Counted from the first letter of the stretch, positions 46,671 through 55,954 are shown. The stretch is DNA of 64,000 bases from Acidimicrobiaceae bacterium (GCA_027306605.1 DAHUZK010000020.1:25897-89896); one strand, 5' to 3'. Notes: generated by a model from the letters alone, not told the origin. Program-made: numbers and translations.

Positions 46671-46676
46671 CGATCG

Positions 46677-46735
46677 TTGACAGCGGCCGGACCCAAGACT
46701 TAGCATCCGCTCGATCGGACAGTGCGTCCGATCGA
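46677..46735 (+). promoter_or_regulatory. P450 promoter with palindromic operator candidate
   Basis: TTGACA (46677-46682), 18-bp spacer, TAGCAT (46701-46706) is the best promoter in the window. A 10-bp perfect inverted repeat, TCGATCGGAC-N5-GTCCGATCGA (46711-46735), covers the expected transcription start. The size and symmetry fit a TetR operator, and a tetR gene lies two kilobases downstream in the same orientation. Confidence 0.75.
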
Positions 46736-46768
46736 TCAGAGGAGCTGTACGAACATGAGTGTACGAGC

Positions 46769-48004
46769 ATGAGCACCCTGGCGGGCGTGACCCCGGTCGA
46801 CCTCTCCGATTCCCGGTCCTACGTGTCCGGCGTCCCCCACTCGTGGCTGGCCCACCTGCGTCGCAACGATCCCGTGCACTGGCAGGAGGAGACCGGAGGA
46901 CCGGGCTTCTGGGCGGTGACCCGTTACGGGGACTGCGTCACGGTGAACCGGGACTACGAGCGCTTCAGCTCCGCCTCCCGGGGGACCATGCCCTTCGAGA
47001 TGCCCGACGAGGACATCGAGCAGCAGGGGCTGATGATGCTCAACATGGATCCCCCCCTCCACACCCGCTATCGGCGTCTCGTCAACAAGGGCTTCACGCC
47101 GCGCATGGTGCGCGACCTCGAGAAGAGCATCCACCGGGCCACCGACGAGATCCTCGATGAGGTCATCGAGACCGGTGACGCCGACTTCGTGACCCAGATC
47201 TCCGCCGAGCTGCCCCTCCAGGTGATCGCCGAGCTCCTGGGCGTCCCCCCGGAGGACCGCCATCGCATGTTCGACTGGTCCAACCGCATGGTGGGCAACG
47301 AGGACCCCGAGTACCAGATCGACGCGGAGATGGCGACCATCGCCGCGGTCGAGCTCTACGCCTACGCATCGGAGCTCTTCGCCACCAAGCGCGTCGACCC
47401 CCATGCCGACCTCATGAGCGTCCTCACCACCGTGGAGGTCGAGGGCGAGCGCCTCAGCGAGATGGAGCTCGAGCTGTTCTTCCTCCTCCTCACCGTCGCC
47501 GGCAACGAGACCACGCGCAACTTGATGTCGGGTGCCATGCACGCCTTCTTCGAGAACCCCGACCAGTGGCAACGCCTCCTCGCGGACCGGGCCCTCCTCC
47601 CCGGCGCCGTGGAGGAGATGCTGCGCTTCGTCACGCCAGTGATGAACTTCCGGCGCACCGCCATGGCCGACGTCGAGCTCAGCGGGACGAAGATCGCCGC
47701 CGGCGACAAGGTCGTCTTCTTCCACGCCTCGGCCAACCGGGACGAGGAGGTTTTCGACGAGCCCGACGCCTTCGACGTCACCCGGGACCCGAATCCCCAC
47801 ATTGCGTTCGGCGGCGGTGGACCCCACTTCTGCCTCGGCGCCAACCTGGCCCGCATGGAGATCCGGGTCATGTTCGAACACCTGCTCGACCGCCTGCCCG
47901 ACATTCGGCAAGCGGGTGAGATCCAGCGCCTCCAGTCTCAGTTCATCAACGGCGTCAAGCACCTTCCCGTCGCGTTCAGCCCGTCCCGCCGCGTGGCGCT
48001 CTGA
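46769..48004 (+). CDS. Cytochrome P450
   Basis: 411 residues, soluble bacterial class. Oxygen-binding I-helix 'LTVAGNETTRN' (~244), ExxR in 'AVEEMLRFVTPV', PERF-like region, and haem loop 'FGGGGPHFCLGANLAR' with Cys355. The I-helix AGNETT and the 'MDPPLHTRYRRLVNKGFTPR' segment resemble the CYP124/125/142-like steroid or branched-lipid hydroxylases of actinobacteria; substrate not provable here. No ferredoxin gene adjoins. ATG 46769 chosen; the ribosome site is weak (GGAG 20 nt upstream). Probably repressed by the TetR encoded next. Confidence 0.9.
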   Translation: MSTLAGVTPVDLSDSRSYVSGVPHSWLAHLRRNDPVHWQEETGGPGFWAVTRYGDCVTVNRDYERFSSASRGTMPFEMPDEDIEQQGLMMLNMDPPLHTRYRRLVNKGFTPRMVRDLEKSIHRATDEILDEVIETGDADFVTQISAELPLQVIAELLGVPPEDRHRMFDWSNRMVGNEDPEYQIDAEMATIAAVELYAYASELFATKRVDPHADLMSVLTTVEVEGERLSEMELELFFLLLTVAGNETTRNLMSGAMHAFFENPDQWQRLLADRALLPGAVEEMLRFVTPVMNFRRTAMADVELSGTKIAAGDKVVFFHASANRDEEVFDEPDAFDVTRDPNPHIAFGGGGPHFCLGANLARMEIRVMFEHLLDRLPDIRQAGEIQRLQSQFINGVKHLPVAFSPSRRVAL

Positions 48005-48064
48005 GCGCGTCGCGCCAGGGCTGAGCGGCAGTCGAGCGAACGGCTCGGGGCGGAGCACTCGCAC

Positions 48065-48688
48065 GTGGCACGGCGCGCGCCCGATGCGCTCAAGGACGTC
48101 ATCCGCGACTTTCGGCGTGACCAGATCATCGACACGGCACGCCGATTGCTCGGCGAACGCGGGACGACCGACGTCCCCATGGACGAGATCGCGTCCGAGG
48201 CGGGGGTGGCCCGGTCCACGGTGTACGTCTACTTCGCCAACCGCGACGAGCTCCTCCGCGCCTGCCTGCAGTCGATGTACGACCGCATGACCGAGACCGT
48301 CGCGCGCGTCGTCACGGAAGACGCCGCGGCGTCGGTGCGCCTGCGCCAGCTCATGGTGGGCGTGCTCGAGCGCGTCGACGAGAATCCGGCGTTCTTCCGC
48401 CTGGCCATGGCCACCCAGGGTTCCACCGGGGCCGCCGGATCGGACGCGGTCGGGGGTGCGCTGATGATGATCGGCCTCGACATGATCCGGGTCCTCGAGG
48501 AGCTGGTGGAGGCGGGCGTGGTGGCCGGGGACTTCCGTCCCGATCTCGACCGGGACCGGGCGGTCGTGCTGATCGGTCAGCAGATCTTCGGCGCGCTGTC
48601 CGTGCGGGCCGGTGAACCGGACCCCATCCCGGTCGCCCGGGCCGCCGACGAGATCTGCGACTTCGTGCGGCGGGGACTCGGGAGCTGA
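48065..48688 (+). CDS. TetR-family transcriptional regulator
   Basis: 207 residues. N-terminal helix-turn-helix 'MDEIASEAGVARSTVYVYFANRDELL' at ~38-65, followed by an all-helical ligand-binding domain of ordinary length. GTG start at 48065, 60 bp after the P450 gene. It most likely binds the 46711-46735 palindrome and autoregulates the P450-tetR-LLM unit; ligand unknown. Confidence 0.9.
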   Translation: MARRAPDALKDVIRDFRRDQIIDTARRLLGERGTTDVPMDEIASEAGVARSTVYVYFANRDELLRACLQSMYDRMTETVARVVTEDAAASVRLRQLMVGVLERVDENPAFFRLAMATQGSTGAAGSDAVGGALMMIGLDMIRVLEELVEAGVVAGDFRPDLDRDRAVVLIGQQIFGALSVRAGEPDPIPVARAADEICDFVRRGLGS

Positions 48689-48750
48689 GATGCGTGCCGC
48701 GAGGCTGCGCCGGCATACCGGGAGGCCGAAGCGAGTGCTGGGAGCGTGAC

Positions 48751-49629
48751 GTGAAATTCGACCTGTGGGTGCCGACGGCCAGTCCCATGACGACCCCCGA
48801 CCTTCTCGACGCCCTGGCCGAGGAGGCCGAAGCGCGCGACATCGGGACCATCTGGGTCGGCGAGCACGTCGTCCTCTTCGGCGACTACGAGAGCCGGTAC
48901 CCCTACGCCGACGACGGGCGGATACCGGCTCCGCCGGGCAGCGGGTTGCTCGAGCCGCTGGTCACGCTGACGTATCTGGCCGCGCGCACGCAGTCGGTGC
49001 GCCTGGGCACGGCCATGCTCCTCCTCCCCCAGCGCAATCCGGTCTACGTGGCCAAGGAGGTGAGCTCACTCGACTGGCTCTCGGGCGGGCGCGTCGACCT
49101 GGGCGTCGGCGTGGGCTGGCTCAAGGAGGAGTTCGACGCCCTCAACGTGCCCTGGGAACACAGGGGACGACGGACCGACGAGTACCTCGAGGTGCTGCAC
49201 ACGCTGTGGAACGACGACACCTCGGAGTTCCACGGCGTGGCCTACGACCTGCCGCCCTGCGAGATGTTCCCCAAGCCCGTCCAGCGGCCCGGCCCGCCCG
49301 TGCACGTCGGGGGCGAGACGAGGGCGGCGCTGCGGCGGGTGGCCCGCCACGGACAGGGCTGGCACACCTTCAACCGATCCCCCGAGGAGCTGGCCGCCGG
49401 GCTGAAGGAGCTCGACACCGAGCTCGAGGAGGCGGGACGCAGCCGGTCCGACGTGCGGATCACCGTGTGCCCCTACTTCAACCAGCTCACGCCCGAGTGG
49501 GTCGGGGCCTACGCCGAGGCGGGTGCCGACGCGGTCGCCGCGCTCTTCTTCGCCATGAGCGCCGACGACGTCACCCGGGCCTTCGACGAGCTGGAAGCCT
49601 GCCGTGAGGCGGCCGTGAGGCGGCCGTGA
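48751..49629 (+). CDS. LLM-class (F420-dependent-type) oxidoreductase
   Basis: 292 residues, bacterial luciferase-like TIM barrel. 'FDLWVPTASPMTTPDLLDAL', 'IWVGEHVVLFGDYESRYPY', 'LGTAMLLLPQRNPVYVAKEV' and 'GRVDLGVGVGWLKEEFDAL' are typical of the TIGR03619 F420 group. Probably oxidises or reduces a substrate handled by the adjacent P450. GTG 48751 with GGGAG 6 nt upstream. Last codons lie in an 11-bp tandem duplication, so the C-terminus (AAVRRP) may be lengthened. Confidence 0.88.
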   Translation: MKFDLWVPTASPMTTPDLLDALAEEAEARDIGTIWVGEHVVLFGDYESRYPYADDGRIPAPPGSGLLEPLVTLTYLAARTQSVRLGTAMLLLPQRNPVYVAKEVSSLDWLSGGRVDLGVGVGWLKEEFDALNVPWEHRGRRTDEYLEVLHTLWNDDTSEFHGVAYDLPPCEMFPKPVQRPGPPVHVGGETRAALRRVARHGQGWHTFNRSPEELAAGLKELDTELEEAGRSRSDVRITVCPYFNQLTPEWVGAYAEAGADAVAALFFAMSADDVTRAFDELEACREAAVRRP

Positions 49630-49725
49630 TCGCCGGATGAGCAGCATCGCCGGATGAGCAGAAGGGCGCCGGCGGCTGATGGGCGCGCGCCGGCGGCTGA
49701 TGGGGGGAATCGGGGCGCCGGCGGC
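49601..49725. repeat. Cluster of three short tandem duplication families
   Basis: Unit GCCGTGAGGCG twice (49601-49622) plus a partial third; unit ATCGCCGGATGAGCAG(C) twice at period 17 (49629-49661); unit GCGCCGGCGGCTGATGGG at 49666-49683 and 49687-49704 with a partial copy at 49715-49725. They begin in the last codons of the LLM gene. Confidence 0.9.
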
Positions 49726-50006
49726 ACCATCCTGCGGGCGACGCGAGGAAGCGCTGCATGCTCGGGGCGGAACACACCCGCTTCCTCGCGTCGCCCGTAG
49801 GCTTGGCACTTCCGACGCTACGACCGGCGCCCCGAAACCGAATCGGTCAGAGGAATGAACCCTCGCCGAACTGTTTCATTCTTGGGGATGAGCGCCGGTC
49901 CGCCCCCTGCAGCGAGGCTGGGGAGATGAGATCGGGGTGGGTCCCGCAGGGAGATCCCGCCCAGGCGGCACTACGATGGTCTTCCCGCCTGGGAACGAAG
50001 GATCCG
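49630..50006. other. Intergenic region before the sensor kinase gene
   Basis: 377 bp. Holds the duplication cluster above and a 19-bp inverted repeat (49735-49797). An open frame joins it to the kinase gene from 49758 but shows no signal peptide or domain. Otherwise nothing recognised. Confidence 0.6.
49735..49797. other. Perfect 19-bp inverted repeat with 25-nt loop
   Basis: CGGGCGACGCGAGGAAGCG (49735-49753) and its exact complement (49779-49797). Possible terminator for the P450-tetR-LLM transcript or a protein site. Confidence 0.8.
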
Positions 50007-51413
50007 ATGGCACCCAGTTCACGTCACCTGTATCCCGCGTGGCTCCGGCCTGGGCCGACGCGGGGTCCTGCGGGCGGAACGGACAGCGACCGCCGTCCCG
50101 AGTGGACCTCGAGGGTCTGGGAGCGACTGCGCGACTTCGACCGCCGCTACGCCACCGCCGTCGACGTGACCCTGGCGGTGGCCCTGTTCGTCCTGTGCTC
50201 CGGATGGTTCGTCGAGCGAGCCGTCCAACCCAGCCTCGTGCTCGTGGCCGCCCTCGTCGCACCGCTGGTGTTCCGGCGCCGGGCGCCCATGACCGTCTTC
50301 CTCGTCGTCGCCGCCGTGGCCTCCGTGCAGTGGCTGGTGACCGGGCCGGCGCTGGCCGACACGGCCCTGCTCGTCGCGATCTACACCGTGGCCCTGGAAT
50401 CCGACTGGGTGCTCGTCGCCGTGGCGGCCGTCATCCTCGAGGTCGGCGTGATCATGGCCACGGTGCACTGGAGGCCGACGGGGAACCGCTTCGACGGCTT
50501 CTTCTTCCTGACCGGTCTCGCCCTGGCCGCGCTGCTGGCCGGCGTCGTGGTGCGCGCGCTGCGCAGCCAACTGGACTGGCTGGACGAGCGGGCCGAGAGA
50601 CTGAGGGTCGAACGGGACCAGCAGGCCTCGCTCGCCGCGGCGGCGGAGCGGGCGCGGATCGCGCGTGAGATGCACGACATGGTCTCGCACAACATCCAGG
50701 TGATGGTGACGCTGGCGGACGCTGCCACCGCCGCGCAGGCAACCGACCCCGAACGCGCCGCCGAGGTCATGGAGGAGGTGTCGACCACCGGCCGTCAGGC
50801 CCTGACCGACATGCGCCGCATGCTCGGTGTCCTGCGCGACGACCGGGTCCAGTCGTCACCAACGAACGGGGCCTCGCCGAACGGGGCCTCGCCGAAGGGG
50901 AACCCGCTGGACGGCAACGGCCGGCCCACGCTGGCTCCCCAACCAGGCCTGCGGGACCTCGACAGCCTCGTCGAGCGGGTGGGCGGGACCGGTCTGCCCG
51001 TCCACGTCGAACGGCGCGGGCGGCCCTTCGAGGTGTCGGGCGCGGCAGGGCTGACGGTCTACCGGATCGTGCAGGAGGCCCTGACCAACGCGCTCAAACA
51101 CGCGGAGCAGCCGGCGACCGTCGAGGTGCTCTTGAGCTTCGACGACCCCGACGTGACGGTACGCGTGACCGACGACGGCCGCCCTCCGGTGTCGGTCGCC
51201 CATACCAACGGCACCCGGGACCCGGTCGGCGGCAGGGACCGGAACACCGAGACGAGGCACGGCGTCACGTCCACCGTCGGGGGCCATGGCGTGGCCGGGA
51301 TGGCCGAGCGGGCCGCCGCCTTCGGGGGCCGGCTCGAAGCGGGCCCCCGCCCCGACGGCGGTTGGGAGGTCTGCGCCACCTTGCGCGACTGCAAGGCCCC
51401 GGCTCCGGCGTGA
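50007..51413 (+). CDS. Two-component sensor histidine kinase, NarL/DesK-type
   Basis: 468 residues. Five or six N-terminal membrane helices without an extracytoplasmic sensor domain, then a HisKA_3 dimerisation box 'IAREMHDMVSHNIQVMVTLA' (phospho-His ~224), and a HATPase_c domain ('VQEALTNALKHAEQPATV', 'GHGVAGMAERAAAFGG'). The membrane part probably senses lipid or membrane state. A 15-bp tandem duplication (50865-50894) lengthens the linker by five residues. ATG 50007 with AAGG upstream. The partner regulator begins 4 bp after its stop. Confidence 0.9.
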   Translation: MAPSSRHLYPAWLRPGPTRGPAGGTDSDRRPEWTSRVWERLRDFDRRYATAVDVTLAVALFVLCSGWFVERAVQPSLVLVAALVAPLVFRRRAPMTVFLVVAAVASVQWLVTGPALADTALLVAIYTVALESDWVLVAVAAVILEVGVIMATVHWRPTGNRFDGFFFLTGLALAALLAGVVVRALRSQLDWLDERAERLRVERDQQASLAAAAERARIAREMHDMVSHNIQVMVTLADAATAAQATDPERAAEVMEEVSTTGRQALTDMRRMLGVLRDDRVQSSPTNGASPNGASPKGNPLDGNGRPTLAPQPGLRDLDSLVERVGGTGLPVHVERRGRPFEVSGAAGLTVYRIVQEALTNALKHAEQPATVEVLLSFDDPDVTVRVTDDGRPPVSVAHTNGTRDPVGGRDRNTETRHGVTSTVGGHGVAGMAERAAAFGGRLEAGPRPDGGWEVCATLRDCKAPAPA

Positions 51414-51417
51414 CGGC

Positions 51418-52311
51418 GTGACGATCCGCATCGTCCTGGCCGACGACCAGGCGCTCCTGCGCAAGGGCTTCCGCATGATCCTCGAAGCGGAAGACGGGAT
51501 CGAGATCGTCGGCGAGGCGCCGGACGGCGCCGACGCCGTCCGGCTGGCCGAGCTGTACTCGCCCGACGTCGTCCTGATGGACGTGCGCATGCCGGTCCTG
51601 GACGGGATCGAGGCCACCCGGGCCATCGTCGGGGCGGACTCCGGCAAGAGCGGCCCCGGAGACGCCCACACCCGCGTGCTCATCCTCACGACCTTCGATC
51701 TCGACGAGTACGCCTTCAGCGCCCTGCGGGCCGGTGCCAGCGGCTTCCTCTTGAAGGACGTGCCACCGGCCGAGCTCGTGGCGGCGATCAAGACGGTGGC
51801 CCGCGGCGACGCCGTCGTCTCGCCGCGCATCACCCGGCGTCTCCTCGAAGAGTACGCCCACACCCTGCCCGATCTGGCCGGCGTCGTCTCCGGTGCCGGT
51901 GCGGGACCCGAGGGGGGTGGCACCGGAACCGGCTCGGAGCCGGGGGCGGCCGAGGACCCTGCGCTCGCCAGCCTGACCGACCGCGAGCGCGAGGTCCTCC
52001 TCGCCGTGGCCGACGGGCTCTCCAACGCCGAGATCGCCGAGCGTCTCTACGTCTCGGAGGCGACCGTCAAGTCGCACGTCGGCCGCCTCCTGGCCAAGCT
52101 GGGACTGCGCGACCGGGTCCAGGCGGTGGTCTTCGCCTTCCAGTCCGGCCTGGTCGAGCCCGGCGTGGCACAGCGCTCGGCCTCGGCGGCGGCGCAGCAT
52201 CCGGCGCCGCAGGCATCCCCTCACAGAGATACACACACCTCTACACACACCTCGCCAACACCGTCTCCTGCGCCGCAGCGCCCTCCCCGCCCGTCCTCGC
52301 CGTCGGCCTGA
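51418..52311 (+). CDS. LuxR/NarL-family response regulator
   Basis: 297 residues. Receiver domain with phospho-acceptor Asp55 ('VVLMDVRMPVLDG'), Thr/Ser and Lys switch residues ('ILTTFDLDEY', 'GFLLKDVPP'), then a LuxR helix-turn-helix ('LTDREREVLLAVADGLSNAE', 'YVSEATVKSHVGRLLAKLG'). Unusual are a ten-residue insertion after alpha-3 ('GADSGKSGPGDAHT'), a Gly-rich linker and a ~45-residue Ser/Thr/Pro tail. GTG 51418 follows the kinase stop by 4 nt. Targets unknown. Confidence 0.9.
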   Translation: MTIRIVLADDQALLRKGFRMILEAEDGIEIVGEAPDGADAVRLAELYSPDVVLMDVRMPVLDGIEATRAIVGADSGKSGPGDAHTRVLILTTFDLDEYAFSALRAGASGFLLKDVPPAELVAAIKTVARGDAVVSPRITRRLLEEYAHTLPDLAGVVSGAGAGPEGGGTGTGSEPGAAEDPALASLTDREREVLLAVADGLSNAEIAERLYVSEATVKSHVGRLLAKLGLRDRVQAVVFAFQSGLVEPGVAQRSASAAAQHPAPQASPHRDTHTSTHTSPTPSPAPQRPPRPSSPSA

Positions 52312-52367
52312 TCGAGCGTCGCCGCCCGTAGGCTCGAACACCGGTGGCACGGGAACCAGAGGACACG

Positions 52368-54023
52368 ATGTCGATCCGGCGGCGCGATACGGCGATCGGC
52401 GTCTTCAGCGACGACGGACCCTGGGAGGTGGAGCCTGACGGCCTCACCTGGCGCCGCGGGCTCGGCGCGGTCCGCGCCGACCTCAGCGCAGAGCTCCCCC
52501 GCCTGACCAGGCCGCGCATCCTGCCGCCGGCCCGGCGGCTGGGGACGTCGCTGTGGCATCTCGGCCGCGCCCTGGGGCTGTGGTACGTGCGGGAACGGCG
52601 CCGTGGAGGAAGCGCCTCGATCGCCGGCCTCTCGCACCGTCTCCGGGTGGCGGCAGAGCGGCTGGGCCCGACCTACATCAAGCTCGGGCAGATCATCGCC
52701 TCGGGCGACGGCATCTTCCCCCCTGAGCTGGTCGCGGAGTTCAAGTGGTGCCGGGACCAGGTGCCACCCGAGCCCTGGTCCGTCGTGGCCCGCGTGCTCA
52801 CCGAAGAGCTCGGCGGACCCATCGACCAGACCTTCGCCAGCGTCGAGCGGACACCGTTGGCAGCAGCGTCCATCGCCCAGGTGCACGCAGCCACCCTGCG
52901 CGACGGGACGCCGGTGGTGGTCAAGGTGCAGCGTCCGACCGTGGCGGCCCGCGTCCACGACGACCTGGCGGTGATGGCCTGGCTGGCGCCGCACCTGGTC
53001 GGCCGGATCCCCGTCGCCGCCTTGGCCAACCCCCCGGCGCTGGTCGAGCTCTTCGCCGAGACGATCACCGAGGAGCTCGACTTCCGGCTCGAAGCGGAGA
53101 ACATGCTCGACATAGCCATGACCTTCGCCACCCTCGACCAGCGTGCCTTCGTGGTACCCCGTCCGCACCCGATGTTGGTGACCCGGCGCATGCTGGTGAT
53201 GGAGCGGCTCGAGGGCTTCAACTTCGCCGACGTCGCAGGGATGCACGCCGCAGGCATCGACACCGAGGCGGTCGTGCGCGCCGGCATGATCGGCTTCCTC
53301 GAAGGTTGCATGCTCTACGGCATCTTCCACGGCGACCTTCACAGCGGGAACCTCTTCGTCCTGCCCTCGGGAAAGACGGCCCTGCTCGACTTCGGCATCA
53401 CCGGTCGGTTGACCGAGGCCAAGCGCCTCGCTCTGCTCTCGCTGCTCGTCGGGGCCTCGAACGGCGACATACCGTCACAGGTGACCGCACTGCGCGATCT
53501 CGGAGCCTTTCCCGACGACGTGGACGTCCAGGACGTGATCGACGCGCTCGGGCTGGAGGGGCCCCCGGTCGATCCGACGATGCTGACAGCGGACGAGCTG
53601 GTGGCCGAGATGCAGCGCACGGTCAAGACGCTCCTCGCCCTCGGAGCCCGGCTCCCGAAGGAGCTGATGCTGTTCGTGAAGAACCTGATGTTCCTCGACG
53701 GTGCCATCGCCACCCTGGCGCCCGACCTGGACCTGTTCGCCGAGGTCGAGGCGATCGCGCTGATGTTCGCCACCAAGCACGGAGAGCGGATCATGGCGCA
53801 GCTGGGCCTCGAAGCACAGGCCGACTGGGCGCCGGACATGGCGGGCATCAAGGCGGGCTTCGGGCTCGACGAGTCGACCGAGCACCTCACGCACCGCGAG
53901 CTCCAGGCCCGGCGGGCGCAGGTGCGCGAGAAATTCGAGGCCCGTGGCCGAGATCGCGACGGGTCGCCAGGGCGGGGGTCCGGACCGAGGCATCGTCCCG
54001 GACGACCCGGAAGGCGTTCCTAG
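52368..54023 (+). CDS. ABC1/AarF/UbiB-family atypical kinase
   Basis: 551 residues. The family-specific 'LGPTYIKLGQIIASGDGIFP' (KxGQ motif), Ala-rich nucleotide loop 'PLAAASIAQVHAATL', ion-pair Glu in 'ELDFRLEAENM', catalytic 'FHGDLHSGNLFVL' and metal-binding 'ALLDFGITG' are all present. UbiB proteins support isoprenoid-quinone or lipid metabolism by an ATPase activity; actinobacterial roles are unclear. There is no obvious C-terminal membrane helix; the last 30 residues are Arg/Gly-rich. ATG 52368 with GAGG upstream preferred over GTG 52344. Confidence 0.88.
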   Translation: MSIRRRDTAIGVFSDDGPWEVEPDGLTWRRGLGAVRADLSAELPRLTRPRILPPARRLGTSLWHLGRALGLWYVRERRRGGSASIAGLSHRLRVAAERLGPTYIKLGQIIASGDGIFPPELVAEFKWCRDQVPPEPWSVVARVLTEELGGPIDQTFASVERTPLAAASIAQVHAATLRDGTPVVVKVQRPTVAARVHDDLAVMAWLAPHLVGRIPVAALANPPALVELFAETITEELDFRLEAENMLDIAMTFATLDQRAFVVPRPHPMLVTRRMLVMERLEGFNFADVAGMHAAGIDTEAVVRAGMIGFLEGCMLYGIFHGDLHSGNLFVLPSGKTALLDFGITGRLTEAKRLALLSLLVGASNGDIPSQVTALRDLGAFPDDVDVQDVIDALGLEGPPVDPTMLTADELVAEMQRTVKTLLALGARLPKELMLFVKNLMFLDGAIATLAPDLDLFAEVEAIALMFATKHGERIMAQLGLEAQADWAPDMAGIKAGFGLDESTEHLTHRELQARRAQVREKFEARGRDRDGSPGRGSGPRHRPGRPGRRS

Positions 54024-54149
54024 ACAGAGGAAGCGCACACCACGCTGTCACAACACCCCCCTAGGGTCTCTGACCGTGCGCTCCCCCACCACACCGACCC
54101 GCATCCCGGCCCCCGACCGGACCGGCCGGTAGGGTTCGGCCGACCTCCC

Positions 54150-55607
54150 ATGCCGCCACGCCGTCGCACCGCCACCTCCAATTTCGGCGTCGGGCGCCGC
54201 GAGTCGCACGTGGCCGACGCCTTCTATGCCCGCTTCGAGACGCCGGAGCTGAGCGCCGAAGAGCATGTGACCCCCCACGAGGCCGGAGTGACCTGCCTGT
54301 GTGGCGACGCTCGACGAATGGAAGCGCTGGCGGACGACTCGGTCGCCCTCGTCGTCACCTCGCCGCCCTATTTCGCCGGCAAGCAGTACGAGGAGGAGCT
54401 CGACCGGGAAGGGGTCCCCGGCTCCTACATCGAGTACCTGGCGCTGCTGCGCGAGGTGTTCACCGAATGCAAGCGAGTGCTGGAGCCCGGCGGCCGCATC
54501 GCCGTGAACGTGGCGAATCTCGGACGCAAGCCCTACCGCAGCCTGGCGGCCGACGTCATGAGCATCCTCCAGGACGATCTCCATCTGCTGCCCCGGGGCG
54601 AGATCGTCTGGCAGAAAGGCGAGGGTGCGAGCGGTTCGTGCGCGTGGGGCTCATTCCGCTCCGCCGCCAACCCCGTGCTGCGCGACGTCACCGAACGGGT
54701 GATCGTCGCCAGCAAGGGCCGGTTCGGGCGAGCCCGCTCCCCCAAGGAGCGCCGGCGCGACGGCCTGCCCCACGAGAGCAGCATCGGGGCCGACGACTTC
54801 ATGGCGCTCACGCTCGACGTCTGGGACATCCCGCCCGAGCGCGCGCTGCGGGTCCGGCACCCCGCCCCCTTCCCGGTGGAACTGCCGCTACGGCTGATCG
54901 AGCTGTACACGTTCCGGGGCGACCTCGTCGTCGATCCCTTCGCCGGCTCCGGCTCGACGCTCGTGGCGGCGCGCCGCTCGGGCCGCGACGCCGTGGGCTA
55001 CGACCTCGACCCCGCCTACGTCGAGCTGGCGCTGGCTCGCCTCGACGCGGAGGTGGACGAGTGCGCTCACAGGGCCGGCGACGACTCCATCGCAGCTGCG
55101 GCGGCGACTGCGGCCGCTCTCCCCTCCCTACCCGGGGCAGTGCCGGCCGACGGCACCTCGGCGGTCACCTTGGCCCGCGCCGCGCTCGCGGAGGCGGGGT
55201 TCTCCGACATCCGGCCCAACCGCCGGCTGCGCGGGCTGGGCATGGCCGTCGACTTCACCGGGACCGACGCCAGCGGCCGCACGTGGTACTTCGACGTGGC
55301 CGGACCGAACTCCGCCTTCCGGGGCGGGATGACCCGCTCGGAAACGGTCTGGCGGGTTCTCGGGCGCGCCCACGTTCTGGCAGCTCGCGGGGTCCACCCG
55401 TTCGTGGTCCTGACCACCCAGCTGCCGCGGGCCGGCACGGAGCCGGATCGGGCCCTGCGAGCGCCGGGCCCCGGCGGCCTCTTCGACGCCGTGGACGTGC
55501 TGGCGGCGTCGGCACGCGGGCGGCTCGCCGCCTACGGGGCCGGGCGCGCCGGCAGCCCCCTGCCGGGATTCTGGACGGAGGCCGAGGTGGCCCCGGGGTC
55601 GGCCTGA
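54150..55607 (+). CDS. Site-specific DNA methyltransferase with extra C-terminal domain
   Basis: 485 residues. Amino-methyltransferase with beta-type motif order: catalytic motif IV '[12 protein letters not shown]' (70-80, SPPY typical of N4-cytosine or some N6-adenine enzymes) comes before the SAM-binding motif I '[11 protein letters not shown]' (261-271), and motif X-like '[17 protein letters not shown]' precedes it. From ~340 there is a second domain ('[20 protein letters not shown]', '[20 protein letters not shown]') that is not part of the methyltransferase fold; it resembles a restriction-endonuclease-like alpha/beta core but lacks the usual ExK lysine. First gene of a tight block with 55610 and 55955. 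Target sequence not predictable. Start ATG 54150. Confidence 0.88.
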   Translation: MPPRRRTATSNFGVGRRESHVADAFYARFETPELSAEEHVTPHEAGVTCLCGDARRMEALADDSVALVVTSPPYFAGKQYEEELDREGVPGSYIEYLALLREVFTECKRVLEPGGRIAVNVANLGRKPYRSLAADVMSILQDDLHLLPRGEIVWQKGEGASGSCAWGSFRSAANPVLRDVTERVIVASKGRFGRARSPKERRRDGLPHESSIGADDFMALTLDVWDIPPERALRVRHPAPFPVELPLRLIELYTFRGDLVVDPFAGSGSTLVAARRSGRDAVGYDLDPAYVELALARLDAEVDECAHRAGDDSIAAAAATAAALPSLPGAVPADGTSAVTLARAALAEAGFSDIRPNRRLRGLGMAVDFTGTDASGRTWYFDVAGPNSAFRGGMTRSETVWRVLGRAHVLAARGVHPFVVLTTQLPRAGTEPDRALRAPGPGGLFDAVDVLAASARGRLAAYGAGRAGSPLPGFWTEAEVAPGSA

Positions 55608-55609
55608 GC

Positions 55610-55924
55610 ATGGGAGCCGTCGTCGCCTGCGCCCTCGTGCGGGACGACCCCCCGCGCGTCTTCGTCGCCGAGGACCTCGACACGCTCAACTGGGTGCTGG
55701 CCTGCCAGCTGGTGGCGACGACACCGGGGAGCGCACTGCCGGCCGGTGAGCGTGACGCCCTGCGCCGGGCGCTGCGCGAGCAACGCTGGGGTGACGCCGT
55801 GTTCGCCTTCATCGCCCGTACCGGGATCGCGGTCGACGTCTACGAGAGCACCGAACTGCATCTCGCCGCCGACGCTCCCATCGGTCCACTCGAGCTGCAG
55901 CTCACGCCACTGTTCACTTCCTAG
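55610..55924 (+). CDS. Small protein of unknown function between methyltransferase and candidate nuclease
   Basis: 104 residues: 'MGAVVACALVRDDPPRVFVA', 'LDTLNWVLACQLVATTPGSA' and a C-terminus 'PIGPLELQLTPLF'. Mixed alpha/beta, mildly acidic, no known motif. ATG lies 3 nt after the methyltransferase stop and 30 bp before the next gene, so it belongs to the same transcript and is probably translated. It could be a specificity, inhibitor or control partner; that is speculation. Confidence 0.65.
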   Translation: MGAVVACALVRDDPPRVFVAEDLDTLNWVLACQLVATTPGSALPAGERDALRRALREQRWGDAVFAFIARTGIAVDVYESTELHLAADAPIGPLELQLTPLFTS

Positions 55925-55954
55925 GCCTCCCCTTCCCTGCGCGAGGATGCGGGG

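Noticed and set aside
49735..49797. Insertion sequence ends or transposon remnant
   Set aside because: Arms are only 25 nt apart with no transposase or target duplication; a hairpin is the simpler reading.
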